A DNA stretch of 6,021 bases, taken from contig RFIU01000094.1 in NCBI GenBank assembly GCA_003695555.1, positions 1 through 6,021 on the forward strand. Direction: 5' to 3'. Shown in pieces: positions 1-5,072 of this stretch (the stretch's first letter is position 1; the number at the start of each line of letters is the position of its first letter). The notes under the pieces were generated by a model. That model searched no databases and was not told the origin of the DNA. It worked only from the letters and a program-made list of their open reading frames with translations. This stretch comes from Alphaproteobacteria bacterium (GTDB lineage Bacteria; Pseudomonadota; Alphaproteobacteria; Sphingomonadales; Rhodothalassiaceae). Both the position numbers and the translations under genes were made by a program.

Positions 1-864
1 ATCGCCCATGCCCTGCGTGCCGCTGGCAGCAGGGCGGACATCCGTGTCCTGGAACGGGACGAGGCGATGGTCGCGCGGGTCACGGCCGCCGGCCTTCCGG
101 TCGATCGGGTATCCTGCGATCCGGCTGTCATGAAAGTGGCCGATCTCGTCATCCTGGCGGTGCCGATGGGCGCCTATGGGGACGTCGGACGGGCGCTCGC
201 CGGGCAACTGAAGGCGGGGGCGATCGTGACCGACGTCGGCTCGACCAAGCGGCACGCGATCGCGGCACTGGCGCCGCATCTGCCGGAAGGCACCGTCTTC
301 GTCCCCGGCCATCCGGTCGCCGGTACCGAGCATTCGGGGCCCGAGGCCGGTTTTGCCGATCTCTTCGCCGGACGATGGACGATCCTGACTCCGCCCGCCG
401 TCACCCCGCGCGAGGCGGTGGAGAAGGTTGCCGCCTTCTGGCGGGCGCTCGGCGCGAAGGTCGAGGAGATGACGCCCGACCATCATGACCGGGTGATGGC
501 GGTGGTCAGTCACATTCCGCATCTGATCGCCTATACGATCGTCGGCACCGCTTCCGACATGGAGGGCGACGACGTTTCGCGCCGCGAGGTCATGAAGTAC
601 GCCGCCGGCGGTTTTCGGGACTTCACCCGTATTGCCGCATCCGACCCCGTCATGTGGCGCGACATCTTTCTTGCCAATCACGACGCGGTGGCGGACGTGC
701 TGGCGCGGCTGAAGGCCGATCTTGCCAGGCTGGAGCAGGCGATGGCCGAGGGCGACGGGCGCATGCTCGAGGAATGGTTCACCCGCACGCGAGCGATCCG
801 CCGCGGTGTGCTGGCCGAAGAGCCGATGCCGTCCGGGGGCGCAAACGAAGACGGTCCGCCTTGA
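1..864 (+). CDS. tyrC: Prephenate (cyclohexadienyl/arogenate) dehydrogenase, 5'-truncated
   Basis: This enzyme oxidatively decarboxylates prephenate (and often arogenate) with NAD(P)+, giving 4-hydroxyphenylpyruvate or tyrosine; it is cytosolic and belongs to the tyrosine branch of aromatic amino acid synthesis. The frame is open from base 1, so the gene starts upstream; 287 residues are visible. The first ones (IAHALRAAG) are what normally follows the glycine-rich dinucleotide loop, so I infer only about 10-20 residues are missing. Family motifs: GHPVAGTEHSGPEAGF around 307-354, whose His (310-312) corresponds to the family's catalytic histidine; SHIPH at 508-522; and FRDFTRIAASDP from 613, whose arginines include the likely prephenate-binding one. 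The helical C-terminal dimerisation domain is complete and ends in a short hydrophilic tail. No ACT or chorismate mutase domain follows, so this is the monofunctional type. The symbol follows common alphaproteobacterial usage (tyrA is also used). The stop codon lies inside the putative FixK/FNR operator of hemA. Confidence 0.93.
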   Translation: MAHALRAAGSRADIRVLERDEAMVARVTAAGLPVDRVSCDPAVMKVADLVILAVPMGAYGDVGRALAGQLKAGAIVTDVGSTKRHAIAALAPHLPEGTVFVPGHPVAGTEHSGPEAGFADLFAGRWTILTPPAVTPREAVEKVAAFWRALGAKVEEMTPDHHDRVMAVVSHIPHLIAYTIVGTASDMEGDDVSRREVMKYAAGGFRDFTRIAASDPVMWRDIFLANHDAVADVLARLKADLARLEQAMAEGDGRMLEEWFTRTRAIRRGVLAEEPMPSGGANEDGPP

Positions 865-874
865 TCTTGGTCAA
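861..874 (+). promoter_or_regulatory. FNR/FixK/FnrL-type operator (anaerobox) upstream of hemA
   Basis: The sequence TTGATCTTGGTCAA fits the consensus TTGAYCNNGRTCAA for FixK/FnrL/FnrN proteins at every defined position. It overlaps the stop codon of the dehydrogenase gene (862-864) and lies 196 bases before the preferred hemA start. In Rhodobacter, Bradyrhizobium and Agrobacterium, hemA is known to be under FNR/FixK-family oxygen control, which makes this placement meaningful. Function here is inferred; the match itself is seen directly. Confidence 0.75.
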
Positions 875-893
875 ACCCGGCGGCACCGCGATC

Positions 894-909
894 TGCTAGA
901 GATGAGCCG
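894..909 (+). promoter_or_regulatory. Possible class II FNR-dependent hemA promoter (extended -10)
   Basis: TGCTAGAGA at 894-902 can be read as an extended -10 (TG, one base, then TAGAGA, which matches only 3 of 6 positions of TATAAT). It would put the transcription start near 909. The centre of the operator (867.5) would then lie at about -41.5, the classical position for an activator that replaces the -35 contact. The hexamer alone is weak; the geometry carries the argument. Confidence 0.4.
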
Positions 910-935
910 GAAGGTGGACGTCGAACGGGGCGGAT

Positions 936-953
936 AAGGAGATTCGTAGGATG
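936..953 (+). promoter_or_regulatory. Strong Shine-Dalgarno with alternative in-frame hemA start (ATG 951)
   Basis: AAGGAG at 936-941 stands 9 bases before ATG 951, which is in frame with hemA with no stop between. Use of this start would add 40 residues before the conventional HemA N-terminus. The site is stronger than the one before ATG 1071. However, the added codons are unlike the gene body: AGA twice, AGG twice, ATA, GGA and TCA appear in 40 codons, and 13 of 40 third positions are A or T. I therefore prefer ATG 1071 and record this as a possible alternative. Confidence 0.35.
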
Positions 954-972
954 GACGGGTTCCAGATTCCTC

Positions 973-1001
973 TCGCCAGAAGGACCGGATCGTCCTATAT
1001 A
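973..1001 (+). promoter_or_regulatory. Candidate sigma-70-type promoter for hemA (second promoter)
   Basis: TCGCCA (973-978, 4 of 6 matches to TTGACA) and TATATA (996-1001, 4 of 6 to TATAAT) are separated by exactly 17 bases. TATATA stands out as AT-rich in a GC-rich region. A start near 1008 would give a leader of about 63 bases to ATG 1071 and would exclude ATG 951. A two-promoter arrangement is known for Rhodobacter hemA; its presence here is inferred. Confidence 0.45.
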
Positions 1002-1019
1002 GACGGGAAATCGTGCGAG

Positions 1020-1038
1020 CCGCCCTTTTCGGGGGCGG
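1020..1038 (+). other. Leader hairpin before hemA
   Basis: CCGCCC (1020-1025) pairs with GGGCGG (1033-1038) around a 7-base loop, giving a six-pair all-GC stem about 30 bases upstream of ATG 1071. It would sit in the leader of transcripts from either candidate promoter. A role in translation or RNA stability is possible but not shown; GC-rich DNA often contains such stems. Confidence 0.3.
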
Positions 1039-1055
1039 GCCCCGCGTCATGTCGT

Positions 1056-1062
1056 GAAAGGG
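1056..1062 (+). promoter_or_regulatory. Ribosome binding site for hemA start at 1071
   Basis: GAAAGGG lies 8 bases upstream of ATG 1071. It is a moderate Shine-Dalgarno match, but well spaced, and it supports the start that gives the family-typical HemA N-terminus. Confidence 0.5.
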
Positions 1063-1070
1063 CGCACAGA

Positions 1071-2288
1071 ATGATCGACTATCGCAAGATCTTCGAGGAT
1101 GCGATTGCGGCGGTCCGCTCGGAAGGGCGCTACCGCGTCTTCGCCGATCTCGAACGTCAGCGCGGACATTTTCCGAAGGCGCTGCGCTATGACGAAAAGG
1201 GCCGTGCGCGCCCGGTCACCGTCTGGTGCTCGAACGACTATCTCGGCATGGGCCAGCATCCGAAGGTGCTGGAGGCGATGCATCAGGCGATCGAGCGCTG
1301 CGGCGCGGGTGCCGGCGGCACCCGCAATATCGGCGGCACCAATCACTATCACGTCCTGCTTGAGCGCGAGCTGGCCGATCTGCATGGCAAGGACGCGGCA
1401 TTGCTGTTCACCTCCGGCTATGTCGCGAACGAGGCGACGCTCTCGACGCTGGCGAAGCTGCTGCCCGGCTGCATCGTCTTCTCGGATGCCTTCAATCATG
1501 CCTCGATGATTCAGGGGATCCGCCATTCCGGGGCCGAAAAGCGCATCTTCCGCCACAATGATCTCGATCATCTGCGCGCCCTGCTCGAAGAGGTGCCGCG
1601 CGAGCGGCCCAAGCTTATCGCCTTCGAATCGGTCTATTCAATGGACGGCGACATCGCCCCGATCGGGGCGATCTGCGATCTTGCGGACGAATACGGCGCG
1701 CTCACCTATCTCGACGAGGTGCATGCGGTCGGGCTCTATGGCCCACGCGGCGGCGGCATCGCCGAGCGCGACGGCGTCATGGAGCAGGTGGACATCATCG
1801 AAGGCACTCTCGGCAAGGCCTTCGGCGTGATGGGCGGCTATATCGCGGCCAGTCGCGATCTGGTCGATGTGGTGCGCTCCTATGCCTCGGGCTTCATCTT
1901 CACCACTGCGCTGTCACCGGTGCTGGCCGCCGGCGCGCTGGCGAGCGTGAGGCATCTCAAGCACAGCAATGCCGAGCGCGAGGCGCATCAGGCCCGTGCC
2001 GCGCGCTTGAAGGCGATGCTGAAGGATGCCGGCCTGCCGGTGATGGACAGCCAATCCCACATCGTACCCGTTCTGGTCGGCGATCCGGTCCGCTGCAAGC
2101 AAGTGACCGATCTGCTGCTTGCCGAGCACGGCATCTATGTGCAGCCGATCAATTATCCGACGGTCCCGCGCGGGACCGAGCGGCTGCGGCTGACCCCGGG
2201 GCCGATGCACAGCGACGAGATGATGCGCGAGCTGGTCTCGGCCCTCATCGATGTCTGGGGGCGCCTCGCTCTCGAACGCGCCGCCTGA
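1071..2288 (+). CDS. hemA: 5-aminolevulinate synthase (HemA, C4/Shemin pathway)
   Basis: HemA is a cytosolic, pyridoxal-phosphate-dependent homodimer. It condenses glycine with succinyl-CoA to 5-aminolevulinate, CO2 and CoA, the first step of tetrapyrrole synthesis in alphaproteobacteria. From ATG 1071 the protein has 405 residues, close to the ~407 of Rhodobacter HemA, and begins MIDYRKIFEDAI as that family does, which decides the start. Seen motifs: GRYRVF (19-24) near the substrate site, WCSNDYLGMGQHP (52-64), GAGAGGTRNIGG (78-89), SDAFNHASMIQG (138-149) with the ring-stacking His143, LDEVHAVGLYG (214-224) with the cofactor-binding Asp215, and EGTLGKAFGVMGG (244-256) with Schiff-base Lys249. 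These sit one residue beyond the R. capsulatus numbering. GTERLRLTPGP (368-378) marks the C-terminal domain. No key residue is missing. Expression is probably oxygen-linked through the operator at 861-874. The related 2-amino-3-ketobutyrate CoA ligase and BioF families are less likely given this motif set and N-terminus. Confidence 0.97.
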   Translation: MIDYRKIFEDAIAAVRSEGRYRVFADLERQRGHFPKALRYDEKGRARPVTVWCSNDYLGMGQHPKVLEAMHQAIERCGAGAGGTRNIGGTNHYHVLLERELADLHGKDAALLFTSGYVANEATLSTLAKLLPGCIVFSDAFNHASMIQGIRHSGAEKRIFRHNDLDHLRALLEEVPRERPKLIAFESVYSMDGDIAPIGAICDLADEYGALTYLDEVHAVGLYGPRGGGIAERDGVMEQVDIIEGTLGKAFGVMGGYIAASRDLVDVVRSYASGFIFTTALSPVLAAGALASVRHLKHSNAEREAHQARAARLKAMLKDAGLPVMDSQSHIVPVLVGDPVRCKQVTDLLLAEHGIYVQPINYPTVPRGTERLRLTPGPMHSDEMMRELVSALIDVWGRLALERAA

Positions 2289-2298
2289 CACGTCGTTC

Positions 2299-2379
2299 CG
2301 GACAGGCCGGTCGACAAGCGGTGACGGGGGCCGGTGGCACGCCGGTCTGTCGCTTGCCGGCGGAGACCGGCCTGTTCCG
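2299..2379. repeat. Long nested inverted repeat / structured element after hemA
   Basis: This stretch fills most of the 180-base gap after the hemA stop. The outer arms ACAGGCCGGTC (2302-2312) and GACCGGCCTGT (2365-2375) are perfect 11-base complements, extended by CGG (2299-2301) with CCG (2377-2379) across a one-base bulge. Inside, CAAGCG (2315-2320) pairs with CGCTTG (2351-2356). At the tip, CCGG (2331-2334) can pair with CCGG (2342-2345). No T-run follows, so it is not a canonical intrinsic terminator. It could stabilise the hemA mRNA 3' end, act as a Rho-linked or attenuating structure before the next gene, or be a REP-like palindromic repeat. The base pairing is seen directly; the role is unknown. 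Confidence 0.6.
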
Positions 2380-2468
2380 TTCGGCGTTCCGGCCTGGCGG
2401 GGCTGCAGCGAGTATTGCGCGCAGTCGGGCACGGTGTGGTGAACGCAACAGCGCAACGGGGGAGAGGA

Positions 2469-2780
2469 ATGTCGCCGGATTCTTCCCGGGATGATCATGG
2501 AAAACTCGTCCCGGGCGAAGTGCTGCTCGAATTCCTGCGGGTCGGTGCTGCGCTCAAGGTGACGGCGATCGACGCGGTGACCGGCGAGGAAGTCTCGATC
2601 ATCGGCGATCCGGCGAGTGGTCAGGAGGTGCTGGCCGAAATCGCGACCGCCAAGCTGCGCCGGCTTCAGGCGCGCCGCCGTTCCTGGCGGCCGCTGCGAG
2701 CCGGGAGGAGCGGCGCCGGTGATTCAGGCGATAAAAACGGCGGCCCCGGAGAGGACACCGGCCCCGGCATCCTCGTCTGA
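2469..2780 (+). CDS. Small conserved hypothetical protein, probably DUF6898-like
   Basis: The protein has 103 residues and unknown function. ATG 2469 follows a purine-rich GGGGGAG (2458-2464), and conserved-looking sequence begins soon after; the frame is open back to a GTG at 2334, but that would translate the inverted repeat and I reject it. Residues about 15-66 (GEVLLEFLRVGAALKVTAID, then TGEEVSIIGDP, then a charged helix ending KLRRLQ) look like a compact beta-beta-beta-alpha fold. They resemble a small alphaproteobacterial family I recall as DUF6898, some members of which were once mislabelled serine hydroxymethyltransferase; no such active site is present here. Residues 69-103 are Arg/Gly/Asp-rich and probably disordered. 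There is no signal peptide or membrane segment, so it is likely cytosolic. It follows hemA in the same direction after 180 bases, so co-transcription is possible but uncertain. Confidence 0.75.
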   Translation: MSPDSSRDDHGKLVPGEVLLEFLRVGAALKVTAIDAVTGEEVSIIGDPASGQEVLAEIATAKLRRLQARRRSWRPLRAGRSGAGDSGDKNGGPGEDTGPGILV

Positions 2781-2801
2781 TCATCGCCATCCGCTGGCGT
2801 G

Positions 2802-2817
2802 AAGTTTCCGGAAACTT
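2802..2817. repeat. Perfect 16-base palindrome
   Basis: AAGTTTCCGGAAACTT is its own reverse complement over all 16 bases and lies 21 bases after the stop of the small hypothetical gene. As RNA it could fold to a six-pair stem with a CCGG tetraloop, but the stem is AU-rich and no U-run follows, so it is a poor terminator. As DNA it resembles a dimeric repressor operator, yet it sits between convergent genes where no promoter is evident. Its purpose is unknown. Confidence 0.55.
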
Positions 2818-3002
2818 GTCTCGGCCCACCCTCGTTTCATTCTCGCAATCCGCCGCCGGCAGGAGATCATCGGGCGGCGTAGGCGAGGCTTCTTAGGCGC
2901 TGCTGCACTTTCATTCTATCAGCAGCCGGAAGTCACGGCAGCACGGAACGTCCGTCATTATGCGCCTTCCCGGCATCGCATCGCGGCCGGGGCCGCAGTG
3001 CC
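2818..3002. other. Convergent intergenic spacer with weak hairpins
   Basis: No credible coding sequence lies between the two converging stop codons. Three weak hairpins are visible: CGCCGCC (2851-2857) with GGCGGCG (2873-2879); GCTGCTG (2899-2905) with CAGCAGC (2920-2926); and GCGGC (2983-2987) with GCCGC (2992-2996) around a four-base loop, close behind the protease stop. None is followed by a T-run on either strand. The region may contain Rho-dependent or non-canonical bidirectional termination, but no site can be assigned. Confidence 0.4.
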
Positions 3003-4526
3003 TCACTCGTCGCTGCTTACGCTTCCGTCGGATCGGCGCTCGCCCTTGTCGGGGAGCGGCGGGGCTTCGGTCTTCTCTGCCGCGTCACGTGCCGCAGCGA
3101 GTGCCGTAAGCAGCTTCAGGTGCTCGGCCTTCCAGCGCATCGCCATCGTCACCCGCGCACGGCCGGAAGGATGGTCATAGAAGACGAACTCCTCGATCGG
3201 GCCGGGGTCGATCTTGCGATAGTCGGAAAGCTTCATCGCGATCGAGGCGAAGCCGTCCGGCTCCATCGCGGCATTGAGGCCGAAGATGTCGGCCTCCGCC
3301 TCGGCAGAGCGCGAGATCGTGTTGGTCAGCGGCGTGATGATGAAGAAGAAGACCGTAAGCAGCGCCGCGAACAGCGGGAATCCGGCCGGGTCGGCGATGT
3401 CGCGAACGCCCCATGCCGCCCCATGGCGGGCATGCAGGCGGGCGAAGCCCCACTTCACGAAGGTGAAGCCGGCGGCGATGATGATGACGAAGGCGGTCAG
3501 GAATTTCCATGCATGATTGAGGACATAATGGCCCATCTCATGGCCCATGACGGCGCGGATCTCGGCCGGCGTGCCGCGATCGAGCAGATTGTCATTGAGC
3601 GCGATGCGGGTGGTGCCGAACAGCCCCGAGACGTTCGCCGAAATCCTCGTCGTCTGGCGCGAAGCATCGACCACATAGACCTGGTCGGCGGGAATGCCGT
3701 TGGCGCGTGCCATCGAGAGGATGTCCTGCTTCAGCGGTCCGTCCGGCATCGGCTTGTAGGTGTTGAAGAGCGGTTCGATCGCGACCGGCGAGACGAACAG
3801 GGCAAGCGCAAGCAGCACGATGCTGGCGCCGGCGCCCCAGAGGTGCCAGCTCGCGCGCGCATGGCGGATCAGCGCATAGATGACGACGAGGAAGATCGCG
3901 AGCCCGACGGTCGAGACGCCGAGCCCAACGAGCTCTTCGGCGAACCACGGTCCGAAGGACTGGGTGGCCAGCCCATAGTTATGTTCGCGCCAGAAATCCG
4001 TATAAATCGTCCATGGCAGGGTAAGGACGAAGACCAGCAGATTGTAGCCGACCGCATAGCCGGCGGCGGTGAGGTTGGGCCTGTTCTTCATCCAGTCCTC
4101 GACGCGCGTGCGGATCGCCGCCGACCAGCCGAACCGCAGCAGCAGCCAGGCGACGAGAAGGGCGATCAGCACATTCCAGAACTGAATCCAGTAGCCGCCT
4201 TCGAAATAGGCATCCGAACGCGCTTTCTCCTGCGGGCTCAGACGGTCGAGATATTCGCGCACCGCCGCCTCGACATCGAAACGGGACGGCGCCGTATTGG
4301 GTGAAATCCGTTGCGGCGGTGCGCCGGCTGGCGCATCGGCGGTCGGCTGTTCCTGTTGGTCCGCTTGCGTGATCGGGTCGCCTGAATCGGCCGAAACCGC
4401 GCTGGGAGAAGAAAAAGCGATCGTGAATATCAGAAAAAGTGCGGCAAGAAGGCGAAGCGCCACAGCATGGCGCACGGCGAGATCCGATTTGTTCCCCTCG
4501 CGTGTCGTTAAGCCTGATGATGTCAT
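3003..4526 (-). CDS. M48 family (Ste24/CAAX-protease-like) membrane zinc metalloprotease
   Basis: The protein has 507 residues. ATG 4526 is chosen because a perfect AGGAGG lies 7 bases upstream and a signal-like segment follows: hydrophobic core about 21-38, then AVSA-D with possible cleavage after Ala46. Residues about 47-85 are a Pro/Gln/Ala-rich linker. The next part resembles the N-terminal domain of Ste24, with membrane segments near 112-131, 157-176, 197-220 and 228-250; two more lie near 340-360 and 383-404. The catalytic domain has HEMGH at 329-333 (zinc ligands His329 and His333, general base Glu330), the third ligand Glu409 in EAEAD, and the family's DHPS motif at 451-454. IEPLFNTYKPMPDG (250-263) and GLFGTTRIALNDNLL (301-315) are Ste24-type. 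Yeast Ste24 cleaves prenylated a-factor precursor and clears jammed translocons. Bacteria lack prenylated CAAX substrates, so I infer a role in membrane protein quality control. HtpX is less likely because HtpX is shorter, near 290 residues. All catalytic residues are present. Confidence 0.9.
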   Translation of the reverse strand: MTSSGLTTREGNKSDLAVRHAVALRLLAALFLIFTIAFSSPSAVSADSGDPITQADQQEQPTADAPAGAPPQRISPNTAPSRFDVEAAVREYLDRLSPQEKARSDAYFEGGYWIQFWNVLIALLVAWLLLRFGWSAAIRTRVEDWMKNRPNLTAAGYAVGYNLLVFVLTLPWTIYTDFWREHNYGLATQSFGPWFAEELVGLGVSTVGLAIFLVVIYALIRHARASWHLWGAGASIVLLALALFVSPVAIEPLFNTYKPMPDGPLKQDILSMARANGIPADQVYVVDASRQTTRISANVSGLFGTTRIALNDNLLDRGTPAEIRAVMGHEMGHYVLNHAWKFLTAFVIIIAAGFTFVKWGFARLHARHGAAWGVRDIADPAGFPLFAALLTVFFFIITPLTNTISRSAEAEADIFGLNAAMEPDGFASIAMKLSDYRKIDPGPIEEFVFYDHPSGRARVTMAMRWKAEHLKLLTALAAARDAAEKTEAPPLPDKGERRSDGSVSSDE

Positions 4527-4533
4527 GGCGTGT

Positions 4534-4539
4534 CCTCCT
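4534..4539 (-). promoter_or_regulatory. Ribosome binding site of the M48 protease gene
   Basis: AGGAGG on the minus strand, 7 bases before ATG 4526, is a perfect Shine-Dalgarno. It fixes the start and argues against the open frame that continues 71 codons further upstream to a TTG. Confidence 0.85.
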
Positions 4540-4544
4540 GCACT

Positions 4545-4557
4545 CGGAATGTTTCCG
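4545..4557. repeat. Short inverted repeat next to the protease ribosome binding site
   Basis: CGGAA (4545-4549) and TTCCG (4553-4557) are perfect complements around TGT, lying 5 bases upstream of the AGGAGG site. It could be a small operator or a hairpin affecting translation start. At this length chance occurrence is quite possible. Confidence 0.25.
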
Positions 4558-4659
4558 ATCGTGATGAGAAGACCATGGAGGCCATCGAAGGGCAAGGGGG
4601 AGGAATGGGAAGAAGGAGAAATGCGATAGGGAGACATGGGGAGGAGGATTTCCAGGGGG

Positions 4660-4711
4660 AATAAAAACGACGGACGCCGGGCGAAAAGGCGAATGATGGA
4701 AGGGCGTCGTT
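4660..4711 (-). terminator. Candidate intrinsic terminator upstream of the protease gene
   Basis: On the minus strand AACGACG (4711-4705) pairs with CGTCGTT (4672-4666), and the run continues TTTATT, giving a T-rich tail. The loop is long (32 bases), with GC-rich segments that could pair further as GCC with GGC. It would stop transcription arriving from recA before the protease leader. The T-tail supports the call; the long loop weakens it. Confidence 0.35.
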
Positions 4712-4773
4712 GCGATAGGCCGGTAAACGGCAGGGCCAAGGTCGGTCAAAAGCAGGGCTAAGTGCAGGAACAA

Positions 4774-4917
4774 GGGCAGGGGGACGCGAAGCCGCCGGGG
4801 AAGGACCATAAAGCCGGTGACGGGCAGGGGGAACGCAAGGCCGGTGATGGACGGGTCATCAAGCCGGTGGCGGGCAGAAGAGAAGCGAAGCGGGACAAAG
4901 GGCAAGATGCGGGCAAC
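4774..4917. repeat. Degenerate tandem repeat, period about 48-50 bases
   Basis: Units begin with GGGCAG at 4774, 4822 and 4872, giving lengths near 48, 50 and 46. Units 1 and 2 share GGGCAGGGGG at their starts and a 15-base end, CATAAAGCCGGTGAC against CATCAAGCCGGTGGC (13 of 15 identical), with similar middles. Unit 3 keeps mainly the start. A related GGCCGGTAAACGGCAGGG at 4718-4735 suggests older decayed copies. No unit is a recognised family and none is clearly coding. Confidence 0.5.
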
Positions 4918-4935
4918 GCACAGGAGGTCACGAGC

Positions 4936-4980
4936 GAAAAGAGCGATGACCGCTTCCGGCCGCAGATAGCCGGTTCGTCA
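4936..4980 (-). terminator. Weak candidate recA terminator hairpin
   Basis: Reading the minus strand, TGAC (4980-4977) and CCGGC (4973-4969) pair with GCCGG (4960-4956) and GTCA (4950-4947), with an internal loop and an 8-base apical loop. CTCTTTT follows several bases later. It lies about 95-135 bases beyond the recA stop. The stem is interrupted and the T-run is displaced, so this is tentative. Confidence 0.25.
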
Positions 4981-5072
4981 GCGCCACGACACGTTTCCCG
5001 TCGTCTTGAAAGCGGATTTCCGTCGCACCGGATGCCGTCGGCTCGTCCCGGCCGCGATCGCCCCTCAGGCGG

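Larger units (their letters stand above)
4561..4950. other. Purine-skewed non-coding gap between recA and the protease gene
   Basis: The gap between the recA stop and the protease start (4527-5072) holds no gene I can support. Open frames on both strands cross it, but they lack ribosome sites, run antisense into recA or the protease, and encode low-complexity sequence. By my count the plus strand is about 78% purine over 4561-4680 and 73% over 4761-4950, with 4591-4660 reaching 83%. The protease transcript would therefore carry a C/U-rich leader. No clear -35/-10 pair for the protease gene was found here. Confidence 0.5.

Noticed and set aside
951..1070. Heme regulatory (Cys-Pro) motif in the possible HemA extension
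   Set aside because: The two Cys residues are followed by Glu and Arg, not Pro, so the heme-sensing motif known from mitochondrial 5-aminolevulinate synthases is absent.
2334..2468. GTG start at 2334 for the small hypothetical gene
   Set aside because: It would translate the nested inverted repeat into Arg/Ser/Cys-rich sequence; ATG 2469 has a purine-rich ribosome site and starts close to the conserved-looking part.
2983..2996. GC-rich hairpin as intrinsic terminator of the protease gene
   Set aside because: The stem is only five pairs with a four-base loop and no T-run follows on the minus strand.
3120..4304. 394-codon plus-strand open frame opposite the protease gene
   Set aside because: It is highly charged, Arg/Asp/Glu-rich sequence typical of the complement of a GC-rich membrane-protein gene; the minus-strand frame has full M48 motifs.
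4527..4739. Upstream extension of the protease reading frame by 71 codons to a TTG
   Set aside because: It would bury the signal-like segment, has no ribosome site, is rich in Pro/Ser/Arg from the pyrimidine-rich strand, and ATG 4526 has a perfect AGGAGG at good spacing.
5054..5061. GCGATCGC palindrome after recA
   Set aside because: An eight-base GC-rich palindrome is expected often by chance and nothing around it suggests a function.
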